From Dioscorea cayenensis subsp. rotundata (taxonomy: Eukaryota > Streptophyta > Magnoliopsida > Dioscoreales > Dioscoreaceae), in assembly GCF_009730915.1 (NCBI RefSeq), contig NC_052482.1, positions 496,001 through 560,000 of the forward strand: a stretch of DNA of 64,000 bases, written 5' to 3'. The notes below the pieces were generated by a model. The model ran no database searches and was not told the origin of the DNA. It saw only the letters and a list, made by a program, of their open reading frames with translations. Numbering within the stretch: position 1 is the stretch's first letter; every line of letters begins with the position of its first letter. The position numbers and the translations under genes were made by a program. Below, piece after piece: positions 21,248-34,352 of this stretch.

Positions 21248-23788
21248 ATGTGCAAAGACACGGGCCCCATCGATGATGACGAATAGATAGAATGAAAGGT
21301 GATAGTTTGTTATGTATTAGTATATCATCAATCCAAAGATCATAAATGAATCAGAACCATTCATCAGTTTAGTGATCGAATGATCGAGAAATAAGACTTT
21401 GGTTTTATAAAACTATTATAAGTAGATTCTCACCATCCTTGCTTTCACACTGTGGTTTCGGATGATACCGTTTTCTTGTCAGCTTCGCATAGTCTTGTTA
21501 CAATGTTTTGCTGCGATGAATTGAATACACGGTCAAATTGTGGCTTTTCAATGCTTGCATGGACTGATTTTTCTCATACACACCAAAAATGATGACTAAG
21601 AAAATGAGCTTCAATCAATAATAACAAATGTAAGTGAACAACATATCCATACAAATGTGATCTCCCAATGCAATTATTTTATGTGTATCGTTACTTATCA
21701 TGCACGGGTGGATTATCATCGGCATTGCATGACCGTTAAAGCCGTCACATCATGACGCGCAAGACATGATCTCATAGTGTGAAGCTGATCCCAGACTCTA
21801 TATAATACTAGAAATTTTCTCTTAAAAAGAAGAAGTCTTGTGGCAGTGTGGCCTTAATCATGCCTCATGTGCTTCATTGGTCTTCCTTCAATAACTATTT
21901 GTCTATTCCTGGAATCATTTTGTTCACACTACTCAGACTTGCCAACCTCATGAATCCTCAATTCAGAAAGAAAAATACAAAAATGTCATGCAATTACTTG
22001 CTGAAGTTTTTCTGTTGTTGCAAAGGAGGCATATCTGAGGAAGGCCAATGCAGAAAAGATATCTAATCAAATATATTCGTGTGTGTTGATTAGAAGAGAA
22101 TAATATTAGAATAGCCCAATGGTATGACATCAAAGTGTAAGGGGGAAGTCATGGGTTCAAATCTCTCCCCCAACAGTACTGTTTTCTGTACTGTTCATAC
22201 ACTGTTCACCTGGGATTCCTATACTATTCTCATACTGTACATCCGGGTTTCAGTACTGTTTAATACTGATTATATTCATAAAAAAAGGCGCTTGTCGTCT
22301 ATTATTCAAAAATAATAATATCAGGAAATGCTAACAAATCATAGATTTCATGGATGACATTGTCTTTACTCTAACAAATCATAGATATCTAATCACAAGA
22401 ATGACATTCAAGTTAATCCAATCATTTAAGCAAGATATACAACCAAGTAAAGACCACATAATAGAATTTATCACAGTGAAATTTTTCGGTAATTAAGCAT
22501 TTGCTGAAATTCATAAAAGATATTAATGCATCATGCATGTCACAATCATTTTACCATTAAAACACTCAAATTCAAGCCCCAAGAAATTGCTGTTCTTGTT
22601 TAGTGTGCCAAATTCAATCCAAGTCTGCATTTTCAGATATCCTCTGTCTCTCTTTCAGTAATTGGTTTAACTTTAATCAATATGATCAAAAGAAGTTAAT
22701 GAATGAACGAAGTTGATTAATTAGTGCTCAAATCTAAACAAATCCTACTTTTAACAAAACAAACAATAACTGATGAGCCAAGCAGGTTTTACTTCAAATG
22801 TTTATCAGTTACTGAAATTTTACACACAATCATCGGCTATCCCACTTCCCAGTTTCTACCAGGGTCTTGCATTCTTATGTTTAAAGAACTTCCAAAAACC
22901 ATCCCAATGATCAAATCTCTATCCATTTCTGAAACATCTCAGTTAATAGTAATACGAATAAATTGAACATGTACTGCACCTTGAAAGTTGTTGTAGTACA
23001 TTGAACTACTCTCAAGTGGATTGCTGCATAATGAATCAGTGTATATTAAACTATTTTAAAATGGCAATAATGTCAAAAAAGGTGAACTTTTCTGTAAATT
23101 AGATTCCTTGTTAAGTGACTACACTACCACTAGTAAAATGAGTTCAGCAAAAGCTACTTTTTCTACTTATCTTTCTTTAATATCAGTGAACCAGACCAAA
23201 ACTTTGATTCTAATCCTTTGAGTGTGACTGAATTTTGTTATCATGTCTTAAACTAGCTCACGGAATCATGTGGTCTGCAGCTACAGAGAGAACTTGGACT
23301 TATAATCCGAATTTTTTCAAATGATGATTAAAAAACCTGTCATACTAATGCTACTTTACAAATATGCTTCTTCACAAGGATAGAGAAATTCAAAGATACC
23401 AGACAAAAGCTTGACTCTATTAGAACAGAATGTCGACATATATCACCTAAAACAGTTAAGAATCACACACAGAGACACTTGCAGAAAAACTTTTTATCAC
23501 TACTTCATGGTGAAAAGAACACCGACCAATTCTCTTTAAGATAGTGCCCTTAATCTTCATTTCCATTAGCCTATTCTATTAGAGGACAGCAAATGAGAGA
23601 TGTTCTCATAGATAAGCACATCCATGCCATGGAGCATTGCTGTCTCTTGGCTTTTCATTATGGCGAAAGGAAAAAGTGGAAAAGTTTCAGTGCAACTACT
23701 CGACGCAGAAAAAAAAAAGCGACTTTTTCGTGTTTTGCTTTTTTTTTTTTCTTTAGTTTTTTAATGTATCTCCTTTGAGCTAAGATTT
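21248..23788. other. Intergenic: NAS upstream region, SINE, no clear gene
   Basis: Contains the NAS promoter and a SINE-like element at about 22112. Short ORFs here (for example 21848-22066 and 22724-22966 on plus) have no recognisable similarity and no splice support. Confidence 0.5.
22112..22311 (+). mobile_element. tRNA-derived SINE-like element
   Basis: A box TAGCCCAATGG at 22112-22122 fits the pol III A-box consensus. B box GGTTCAAATCT lies at 22154-22164, at tRNA-like spacing. The body contains several TACTGTT repeats and ends in an A-rich tract. AATAAT-rich sequence on both sides may be the target duplication but is too simple to be sure. Confidence 0.6.
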
Positions 23789-23863
23789 CTACTCCTCTTC
23801 CCTTCCAATCTTTTGTTTGAGCATTTCATAATTAGGTTGCTTCTCATCTTTGAATTGAAACCA
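23789..23863 (-). CDS. Possible terminal coding exon of an unplaced gene
   Basis: Behind an acceptor-like ACCAG the minus strand reads WFQFKDEKQPNYEMLKQKIG plus REEE and a TAG stop. The composition looks like a real protein C-terminus and is unlike the low-complexity surroundings. I could not find matching upstream exons between 23.9 and 24.7 kb, so this may be a gene remnant or chance. Confidence 0.25.
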   Translation of the reverse strand, partial: WFQFKDEKQPNYEMLKQKIGREEE

Positions 23864-24752
23864 CTGGTCAGGGTGTTAGTGGCCATACCAATCATACAAC
23901 TTTGATGTGTTAATAAAGCTACTAATTTGCAAATAAACATCCGGGCTAACCATTACGCAAGTCTTAATCGTGCTCTAATTCAAGTCTTCGATGCCAAATT
24001 AAATATCAAACTGAGCCTAGAAAGTCATCAGAAAACTGTCTACTGTTGCATTTAACTACGGAGTTTGTCAAGCATTCAGAAGACACAGAACAGATCAAAA
24101 TACGTCTATTTCAATACACTGAAGAAAATCATGCACCATACATCACAAAAATTCTATTAAACCATTCAGAAACTTATAATTGGAATCTAATTCATTCTGG
24201 TTTAAAAAGAACCACCTTTGGATAAATACTTAAGAAACATTGATCAATGCCAAACGTAATGACAACATCAGCCATCTAATGCATAACAGAAGGCCTCACA
24301 CTTAACAATGGAAAGTAACTGAAACATTTAAGCAACTAGAATGGCTTGGGAGGATCTAAAAATCTAGCTCTGTTTGAATATATGTTTCAGAAGAGGTGGC
24401 ATACATATAAAATTAGTGCTCGCAATTTGTCCACGCCCTTATTCAGGTGTAAGCAGAAGCTGGTTTCTTTAATGGCTTCAAATGTGCACTTCTGTATTTT
24501 TCCAAATAAAATCTGAATGCAAATCGTCCAGCCGGATGTTATGAAAAGTCTGCACTAACTCTGCAAAAAAGGCAAGGATCAAACTAAGTTAATTTGATCT
24601 CACACACACACACAAACATGTACTTTTATGGATAAAAACTCATGAAGACTTTTAATCAAGAGAACATCCGCATAATATTGGTTGTTCAACATATGAGATC
24701 AATTTTGATAAGGTATTGTGGGCGATAGTCTTAGCTTACGAATAAAGAGATA
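23864..24752. other. Downstream region of the glutamyl endopeptidase gene
   Basis: Probable 3'UTR plus spacer. An acceptor-like TTTTTTGCAG at about 24564 followed by a short open stretch suggests an optional last exon that would use the donor CCAAG|GTCACT near 24764, altering the last residues of the endopeptidase. Confidence 0.35.
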
Positions 24753-27700
24753 TTACCATAATAGTGACCTTGGTGTTAAGTGTGAGCCATCTTGCTCCAG
24801 GCCTCGGTTAGGCCCACCTCCACTTGCTGAAAGAGCTGCATCTTTTGTTTCCTTAGGAGCTTCATCATTCGTGGGATCAAGGCTTACGCTCTTTTCCAAG
24901 TTATTCACACAGTACTGTTGTAGCCACCGGTCAGTTTCCCAAAGAACATGCATGATGCTCTCTCTGGCAGAATAACCATGGCTCTCGAAGGGAAGAATAA
25001 CCAAACGACATAGCGCTCCGTGGCCTTTCAAAGCATTAAAAAACCTATCGGACTGTAGTACATGCAAAAAGAAGCATGCTGGTTACAAACTCGAGAAGAA
25101 ATTGACGAACATTATGTCACTAAGCAGAAAGAACATCTGAATCGAATGAATCCCATTTGCGCAAATATAGCAAATAGTGTAATATAGAAATAAAATTTTG
25201 CTATCTACCTGCATTGTTAGAGTTCCTGAATTATTGTCTTCTTCGCCATGAATCAGTAAGATTGGTTTCTTAATTTTGTTTGCCGACATGAAAGGGCTCA
25301 TCTCAACATAAGTACCGGTAGCTTCCCATAGTGTTCTGTCTTCATTCTACATGCAGGTGATGAAGTATGTCAGAGAAGGGAGCTTTTCCAGTAAGCAAAG
25401 AACAAGAGCATGCAAGTATCTTAAAATTCTTAACTTGAAAACCGAAAGGTGTCAGTGTTCTGTTGTAGGCTCCCGAGCGAGCAATTCCACAGCAAAAAAG
25501 ATGCGGAGCATGTGCTAGAAGATTAGCAGTCATGAATGCCCCATAAGAATGACCCCCTACAGCAATCTTGTTCGAATCAGCAACCTAACCAAGGAAAGGG
25601 CAATCATATAATCACACATGAGAAAACAGAATTTTCATATATTCAGGTAGGCAAAGCAAAGAAGCCAACCCCTCTCCTAATGACTTCCTCAACCGCGGCC
25701 TCTGCACTAGCAACCAACTGCTCTACATACCTGTTGAAAAGGGGTTTGTGGTTAATGTATATGAAGAGATGGAAAAATTGAAGACGAATTCCATTAAATG
25801 TCTAACTAGTAATCTTTAAAACTATCAGAGTAACTAGTAATCCAGCATTGATTAATTTGGTAAATATTGATATGAATATAGCTTGCCTTTTAGGTAGAAT
25901 CAAGCCTAAAAAATATCTTTGGTTTGCATCTAACAAGGTATTATAGCTTGGTAAATTGGTTTGTTTGGTTGATTTGTAGCATGACTAGTTAAAATAGACT
26001 AACATATATAAAGGCTGTGCATTAGAGTGACTAATACTCCCACATTGATTAATTTGGTCAATATAGATCTGAATAGATAAGTCTAAGTCTTTTATTCTAT
26101 CAGCTTAAGTTTTGGGTTGAACCAAGCTTAAATAATATGTTTGGCTTACATCTAACAACCCAAAAGAAAATACATGATTGACATAGTACTTCTTTAGATT
26201 AAAAACTAAGTCGATTTCTGTTTTAACAAACAAATTTATTACTGCATTTACTCTTGATATTTCAAACAGCCCAGTTAACATCATTTATAAGAAAGACAAA
26301 ATCAAGAATTCAACAAAGAAAGACAATTAAACATTACCTGTCATTTGCTTCTTCATCGCCTTCACCAATGATGGGGATAGTTGGTCCAGATAAAATAGCA
26401 AATCTGCAAGGTAAATTTTGTTCCCAGTACTTTAGAGGGCATACTAACAATAAAGCTCAAGAGGTGATTGAATCAATAAAGCATACGTGAGTGAATTCAT
26501 TACAAGAAGATAAACAACTAAACTAGACAAATAAGAAAAAAAAAACCTTCATACATCAGTAGACAGTAATAAATCAAAGCTAGGACTTGGTCACTAAATT
26601 TTAGCCATATCAGAGCAACTTATATGATGAATGAAAAACTATGTTATGTTCTTAGAATTGATTAACCGTACAAAATAGAAGGTGCAAAAGAAAAAGATGA
26701 TAGATGCGAGCAATTGAAAAAAATAAATTTCACAAGCAATATAATACCCTCTAGCTAACCAAAGAAGGGCTGATGTTGGACCGATGCCGGCAAACTCATT
26801 GGGAGAGCCACGGACTTGTCCAGCTGCTTCTTTACTCTTGAACTCGCCAGGATAAGACCATACCAAACATGGAAGAGGGCCGTCTTTTGATGGGTCATAA
26901 CTGGGAGGCAAGTAGAGTGTTGCGGTAAGCTGAACCCCATCCTTTCTCTGGTATTTAATCATCTCTTTCTGCAGTGCTGCTAATTGAGGATAGGGATGTG
27001 GAAAATTTGTAATTTGAACGGCTTTTTTATCAGGCCAACTCTGTATATAATACTGTGTGTTTTCCGTTTTCGACTCTTTGGATGTAAGAACTTTCAACTG
27101 GTCAATTGGAAGTTCACCTTCACCATTATCAGACATCAATGCAACAACGGTTTCAAAGTACTTTTCCTTGTCACTCTCCCATATCCGCTCTTTGTTGCCT
27201 GTATTTCTGAAATAAAAAATATAATAGCCTTTATTTTCCTAATAATGTAAACGGTCTCATGAGCTATGTTAGTATTTAGAAAATATATTTAAACTGTGGA
27301 ACTACTTACATATCAAACAAATCAAGAAATGGGACATTTCCTTCTGGAGTTGCACCACTGCCATTAAGAAGAAGAAAAGTTCCTTCATCCTCCTTTTTAA
27401 TCTTTGCAATAACATAAGTTCCATTATCTGTCCTCCGCATCATTGGTGACCCTGGATCTGAATATGCATCCTCTGATGATCTATCGAATAAGATGCGCGG
27501 GGTTATCTCCTTATTGCCTGGAGCAATTACCCATGTTTTAGTACGACGTGTTTTGTACCAGGATTCATACACTAGAGCAAGCGAATCATCACACCAGGAG
27601 ATACCCCTGCAGCAATGAATATGTATACATCCCTGAGCAAAGTGGCAAATATGAAAGAAATACAACACTATTATCCAATATTGGGTTACTTGATTGTATA

Positions 27701-30700
27701 AGTTCTTATTTTTATATATTGCCCTCTATTTGGAAGACCAATGGTACAGGAAATAAGCTGGTCTATAGACAATGGACTTCAAGAGTTCTCATACAGCAAC
27801 ATATTTAGAGACAATGTGCAAAATCAAGACTTAAGTTGGTAATTATATACCATATAAAAATCTGTCCTTGAGAAAAATAAACAAAAGATAGCAAAGTTAT
27901 CAATTAGAGTTACCGTTACACACCCATATCGAAGATCAAGCACATGCAAAACCTCTGGCTGTTCACCATTTACAATCTCAGCAGGTTCTGTATAAATTAT
28001 ATCCCGTGGAGAAACCTCAACCTTTGCATCCCCTCCATCTTGTGTCTCTGCCCTGACAAATCAGCATACCAAACAAGAGAGTTAGGCCTAAAGTAAGAAT
28101 TTGTGATAATCCAAGTACTACAGGTTGAACATGTTCTGAAGAATAATAATTATCCTGAACGTGACTGTAGATAAAGCTTGGGATTACCAATAAAGAGTTG
28201 ATGGTTTGTCAGCCCTCCAATTGATTGAGCGCTTTCCTTTGCGCACACTATTGAAAGCAATCGGGATATCCTCAGCAAGTGGTAGATCACAAAGTTCTCT
28301 AACAAATTTCCCGTTGCATGTCCAAAGATCAACTTTCTTGGGAAACCTTCCACATGGGACAATGAAAGAATACGGCCGGTGAATTGATGTAATCATGAAG
28401 TACTTTCTATCTGGGGATGGATCCATTGACGTATAAACAGCAGGAGGACCAATTGGCTTCATTTTGCCATCCAAAGAGACTAATACAAGTTGTGAGGTGC
28501 AATAATAGTCAAACAGATCTGCATCATATTCATCTTTCAATAGGTCCTGGAAAGTTCTGACTTGAATAACACTCTGCTCCTCATTTGACTGTATTTTGGG
28601 CCCAGATGGAACTAATGGCTTCTTCGGAGGGGCTCCACGGGTAGCAGGGATAGTACAAACCAACAATGTTGAATCATCAACCCAAACAAAACTGCAAATC
28701 CATCAAAACAAAACTATCAGCAAGTGAAAGAAAGTATGCAAACAGTATGAACGTAAAGCGAAACCTTACTTATCAAAAATAGCATTCAAGTATAAATCAG
28801 GTGATTGAAAAAGTGGTCTTGCATTCCCTGTTTCCACATCAGCAACCCATAGTTTCATCTTGCTGTTGCTCTCATCATCCTAATTAAACATAATCTTAAC
28901 GTTAGAAAATTCAGAAGCACTAATACAACATGCACATGCCACACATAGCAGCAGCTACTCACCTCATCACCTCGGATGCTAAATGACAAATGGTGACCGT
29001 CCCGTGACCTTGTGAAAGAACAAAGAAAAAAAATATATATATTATCGATAAAAGCCACAATCTGTTGTATTAGCATCTTCCATGTCCCATCTCTTGAATG
29101 GATAAAAAGATGAGTGTTGTGGAGAGTTATTCCATGCTAAATCAGTTGCATGAAATTCCTCTTTAGGGAAAAGCTGAGTGTTATGCCATTCCAGTGGTGA
29201 AATTGTTTAGATATATCTCAATGATCTCATTACAAAAACTATGGATTGAATTCAGAGTTCAAAAGTCATTTCTATAAATGGTTGCAACTAACGCAGAATT
29301 CATAGTTAATGATTGGTGTGTTAAATCTAGCATATGTGATTCTTCAAGCATATGCCAGTAAAAGTTTAACAAATGTTTATAATGTCATTCCATCTTAGGA
29401 AGGGGCAGTTCAATAATACGGTGTCATCTTAGATATGTGAAGCCTGTCGAAAGTTGGATAATTACCAGCTAACAAAATTAATTTTTGAACCATCTGGAAA
29501 CCCATGCACCTCTTTCTCTGGCCCTAGAGTGCCATCATCCATCAGGCAGTGGATTCCTATGCCTGTGTAAAAAGACCTGCACACAAGTGCTAAAATTAGT
29601 GCTTTTTTATAAACTAGAGCAAAATACAATGATGATGTTTCACCTGTGCATTACATTTGATAAACTAAGAACTAAGTTACATAGGCAATCTTACATCCGA
29701 CTTCGAGCATTGCAGTTTCCATCAATCCGTATACCAGCAAGCTTTTCCTCTGGTTTTGCAAGATCTGACAGCGGTGGCAGAGATCTGCGCTTCAGGAATA
29801 GGATTTTGTCCCTTTGAGGTGAAAATGACAAAACAGGAAGGGGTGGTGCATCAACAATGTCTCTGATTTCCTTTGGAGGAAGACAATACCCATTCCCTAG
29901 TGAAATATTTTCCACGTGACAAGAAACAAGTATTACATAACTGAAAACAAACAGTAAAATTCTCTCATCTCTGTTAATAATCCAGACTGAAACCTTTTAG
30001 CATTGAATCATACCCATTTATTAACTTGCCCAAAACTCAGGAAGACTCTCTCTAATGAATATAATAAAATTCACATGATTCATAGTAGCAATAATCACAA
30101 ATCCTTCTTAACTAATTAAATTTATGCCAAATGCCTCAAATAGGAAAGACAAACATCCACAAAAAGAAGATCAAAACTCCAATAAAACAATGAATCTCAT
30201 ATAGCAACTATATCATAAAAGGCACTATCTTTGCTTCTTAAGCTGGAACAAAAGAGAATTACATTTTGAAATATGAACCGCTGGAAAAATTATGAACAAG
30301 CGAAACAATTTTTATTGAATAAAAGTAATTAACAACTGGATCATGGGCACCTTCATTCTCTCCAATGCTAGAGGCAGAAGAGGGAAGAGAAGTAGAACAC
30401 ACATTATGATCACCGATCACTTTCTCTGAGAAAGAGGGCAAAATTGCCATCTTTAACAGCCTAGAGGCAGTGGAGACACTGCAAAATCTAATGGACTTCA
30501 ATGGGGCAACTAACAGGGAGCTTAAGAAGAAGAGAAACATCCTCTTCACCATTAATAGCCTAGACAGAGAACATTCATCACTACATCAGACCCACATATT
30601 GACTCATTCAAAACTCAACAAAACCCTTCAGTGGTGCATAAAGTTTTTTTCCCGCACGCCTTATAGTAACATCATCAATAGCATTGGTTTAAAGCAACAG

Positions 30701-31291
30701 GGAAAAAATCATAATTCTGATATCATGATTCATGATCACATTGATAAAAAAAAAAACAAAAGATCAACTCCTTCCGAAATAACCTTCATACTCCAAAAAA
30801 TACAAAATCCTCTAAGCTTTCATCAAAGTTGACCAGAACTCAAGTATAACACAAAGTTCAAAAATTTCTACACAATCCAATCTCCAAAATACTTTCACAT
30901 AATGATTCACTAAGAAAAGCACACAGATCCAAACACACACACGCATACAAAGGTTTCAATTTGTAACAGAATCAAGATTAATTTTTTCTTAAATAAAAAG
31001 GCAATAGGATCGCACTTGCTCACCTTCAGTATCTTCAATCTCAGAAGTAGAAGAGCCATTAGAATCCCCAACAACTTTCTCAGACAAAGAGGCCAAAGGT
31101 GCCAGCTTTGGGAGCCTAGAGGACGCGGAGACACTGTGAAACCTCATGGGCCTGGATGGGGGTCTGAGAGGAAGCTTAAGAAGAGCAGGGGGATGCAGAG
31201 GAAGGGAGAAAGGTGAGAGCTTGTGAGAGAGAAGAGTAAGAGAATAGGGTGGAGAGCAAGAGAAGCGATGATAAACTCTATGAAGAGACAT
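24753..31291 (-). CDS. GEP: Chloroplast glutamyl endopeptidase, prolyl oligopeptidase family (S9D)
   Basis: Fourteen exons on the minus strand: 31291-31024, 29896-29695, 29576-29466, 29008-28963, 28879-28770, 28691-28188, 28052-27924, 27606-27310, 27206-26748, 26403-26338, 25730-25670, 25584-25435, 25346-25209 and 25052-24753. All are GT-AG with unbroken frame, giving 946 residues, near the length of the family. The N-terminus (MSLHRVYHRFSCSPPYSLTL...) is basic and Ser-rich, a plausible plastid transit peptide. A beta-propeller region follows (SFYTGIGIHCLMDDGTLGPE, NINWRADKP-like repeats). The alpha/beta hydrolase domain has the nucleophile in GGHSYGAF (Ser764), the Asp in HGEEDNNSGT (Asp838) and the His in ESHGYSARES (His872). 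This stromal serine peptidase cleaves after Glu and helps degrade peptides in plastids. An alternative last exon is possible. Confidence 0.93.
30351..30552 (-). other. Duplicated transit-peptide exon in intron 1 of the glutamyl endopeptidase gene
   Basis: On the minus strand an ATG at 30552 opens a 67-codon frame. Its middle matches exon 1: SIRFCSVSTASRLLKMA versus PMRFHSVSASSRLPKLA, then FSEKVIGD versus LSEKVVGD. It ends at GAAG|GTGCCC in the same splice phase as exon 1 (GAAG|GTGAGC), so it could splice to exon 2 as an alternative first exon. The donor is weaker than that of exon 1, and the first residues differ. It is either an alternative promoter exon or a decaying duplicate. Confidence 0.75.
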
Positions 31292-32465
31292 TCCTTTTGC
31301 TTTTAGATTGGATCATGTTTTGTTTGGAGAAGAGACGTCCTTTATTGGTATATCCGACTTTTCTTTTATTTTTTATTTTTATTTTTACTTTTTTCTTTTT
31401 TTATAATTTACTTTTAATATAAATATATAAATTTATATATTTATAAATAAGACCGTGTCTTCTATATATATATATATATATATATAGTGTTTTAATTGTT
31501 GAATTGAAATCCAACGGTTCGCTCTAGATCATCACTTCATCTCAACATTACATTTATAAAATATTTTGTAAAATACTAAAAATGCTTTCAATAGTGTTTT
31601 GATTAAAACCAACCGATCATGATAGTACTGTGCATTTTAACAGAGCTTCTAATAATAATTAAATTAATCACAACTATTACACGTGATTACCGCTAGTAGT
31701 TTAGCACTCTGCAGAAATTAACTTTCCACCGAGAATAGTCTTTATAAATATATACTTTTGAAAAAATATGCATAATTAGATAAAGTTAAAGTTAATTAAT
31801 CCGTCCTACTTTTTAAAAAGCACATTTCGGCCTATAAATTAATGTTTTAAATATCACTTTAGTCCCCGAATATAAAATTTGTTCATATTGATCTGGTTTA
31901 TAAGTTTAATAGAATTATATTCTCCAAAAAAATTATGACATAATTCAAGGATCAAATTGAATATATCTATTACATTTATTTCTGGACAAAAAATGGTATG
32001 TAATAATGTATTTGTGAGGAAATAAAAATAAAAATAATATTGCATTGCATTTCAAGGACCAAAATGAAAATTTGGAATAATTTAGGACTAATTGTCCATA
32101 AATAATATTATATATACAATTTCCTGTAATTATGATATGTGTGGTATATCCATATATGTAAGTTTATTATCTATTAACATTATTTAAATAGTTATATTAG
32201 AGCTACTAAACATCATATTGCTAATTCCACATTTTTTTGTCTGATGGTTAAATATAAAAATAGTTTATCTGATTTTCTTCCTTTTTAATGCAATTATTGC
32301 AAGAAATCAAAATAAAACTAGCATACATCGCATAATTTTTCTAATTATTTTTTTTATTTTCAGATTTTTTTTTTTAAAAAAAAGTGTTTAAAATAATAAA
32401 AGTACACCTCTATTTAAATAAATAACTTTATATATATATAATGTAAATAGAAAATAATTGTACTA
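31292..32465. other. AT-rich spacer upstream of the glutamyl endopeptidase gene
   Basis: Contains the promoter side of the endopeptidase gene and a TA run at 31463-31486. No other gene seen. Confidence 0.5.
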
Positions 32466-33149
32466 TAAGGGTCCGATTCGTTAAAGAGAATATGACAAGC
32501 AGTACAGTACAGTACAAATAGTTAAAGTACAGCACAAGTGCTTGTGCTGTTCAATGTTTGATTTTCATTGAACAGTACGAAACACAAAATAGTAAATTAC
32601 GATAATATCTTTTTATTATTCTATATTTATTTTATAATAAAAAACATACAATAATATTTTATGAAAATCTTATCAAATTTTACAATACCCAGCAATAACA
32701 ATAAGTTAAAAAAAATTTAACATAATTTTAAAAACATTTAATCCACAACAAACAAACTTTCATTAATATCTAAATCTTAAAATATAAATAAATAGATAAA
32801 TAAATAAAATTTTAAATAGATAAATAAATAGATAAATAAACAACTCAATTTAAAAAAGATAAATAAATAGATAAATAAATAAATAAAACAAAATAAATCA
32901 TGTTATCACTTCTTAATGAGTAAATAATTTTTAATTTTAAATAGGGACAATTTTGTCATAAATTGTCTTGTATTACACAAGAATTTTTGTACTGTGGTTT
33001 TAGCGGTACAAAAAAATTAGGAAGTTGTGCTGTACCGATTGGGTAGTTTGTGTTGTACTCCCGTCTCATTTGTAAATCAAACGCATGACAATAAAAGTTG
33101 TCATGTCATGTGTTGTCCCTCAAAATCTTACGTATCAAACGGACCCTTA
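32466..33149. mobile_element. Terminal-inverted-repeat element, non-autonomous
   Basis: Starts TAAGGGTCCGATTCG and ends with the matching inverse (CGTATCAAACGGACCCTTA). The inside has no coding capacity: TAAATAGA repeats and internal palindromes built from AGTACAGTAC and GCACAAGTGCTTGTGC. No clear target duplication is visible, so the superfamily is unresolved. Confidence 0.65.
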
Positions 33150-34352
33150 AGTCTTTGCACTAATATAAGCCTCCAAAAATCATGGACCTCAAGTGTTTGT
33201 TTTTTTTCCTCCAAATTCCTTGAATCCATACACTCAATTCAAGCATTATTTGATTAAATTTCAGTGATGACTGTATTGATCCACAGGTCTTGATCAATAT
33301 GTAACATGTTTTGAGAATAATCTTTTCTTAGAAAAGCATTTACAACTTTATGCCAACATGATAAGGCTTGTACACTTCACATGAAATACAACCTTAAAAA
33401 ATCATCGACAATACAAACATATATAAATTTTTATATAAGAAAATATCATCTAAATACTTCACATGATCTAATAGCTCTCAGTGTTTTTTTTTACAATTTT
33501 ATACTATTCTGAACTGTTGTACACTCTTTATTACTGTACATAAATCATCATAACTGTCAAATATAATTCAACGGTATGTAACATTCCTAGATGATGTGTA
33601 CTTTTTGTATATATATATTTAATTCATTCAAATAGGAATAAGATCATAAACAATATAAACCATGGACACTAAGAATAATAGAAACATATAAGTTGTGTTT
33701 TGTTGTTTGTCTGAGGCATTTAAAACATTCAAAGAGAATAAGATCTTGAGAAGTAAAAGTAAAAAAAAATCACAATCTCAGATCCAAAACAGGAAGACAG
33801 CTGATGGAATTCAATTAAAGTAATATTATAATTTCATTGACATCATCTACCACTAAAAGACAGTGATAATATTACTTAATTATATACTGCATTACAGCAT
33901 AAGCAAACAATCTCATTGACTAAACATAATTAAGAATTAATCAACGGAAGACAAATAACATTGGGCACAAAAAAGATGATTATGAATGAATGGGATATTC
34001 ATCATCAACCAAAGAAGAAAGTATTGGATGACTCTTCAAGAGTGATTCAAACTTTGCAATGAATAAACAAATAAATGAATTACTCAGCTTGCACCTTTGG
34101 TTTGGAAGCTCATTAAAAAGTAAGGATTAAAACTGAACAAATGTCCTCTCTGCATAAATGACCACTAATGTAAAGGAATTGCTTTTTCTATTATTCAGCT
34201 AAGTGCATCCATGTGTGTGTCTTGTTTCAAAGCAAAAGTGGGTGCCATGTTCTCCATTGAACATATATATTCAGACATTATTACCAACAATATTTGAAAA
34301 AATCCATTCTGAAAGTAAAATATGAACCAAATGAACATTCTCAACATCAGAT
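33150..34352. other. Intergenic spacer, no gene seen
   Basis: AT-rich sequence between the inverted-repeat element and the 152-bp tandem array. No ORF or RNA gene recognised. Confidence 0.6.

Noticed and set aside
21848-22066. 72-codon plus ORF near the NAS promoter
   Set aside because: No domain, no splice partners, and composition as expected for random AT-rich sequence.
24600-24614. CACACA run considered as a regulatory repeat
   Set aside because: Short simple repeat with no positional link to a promoter.
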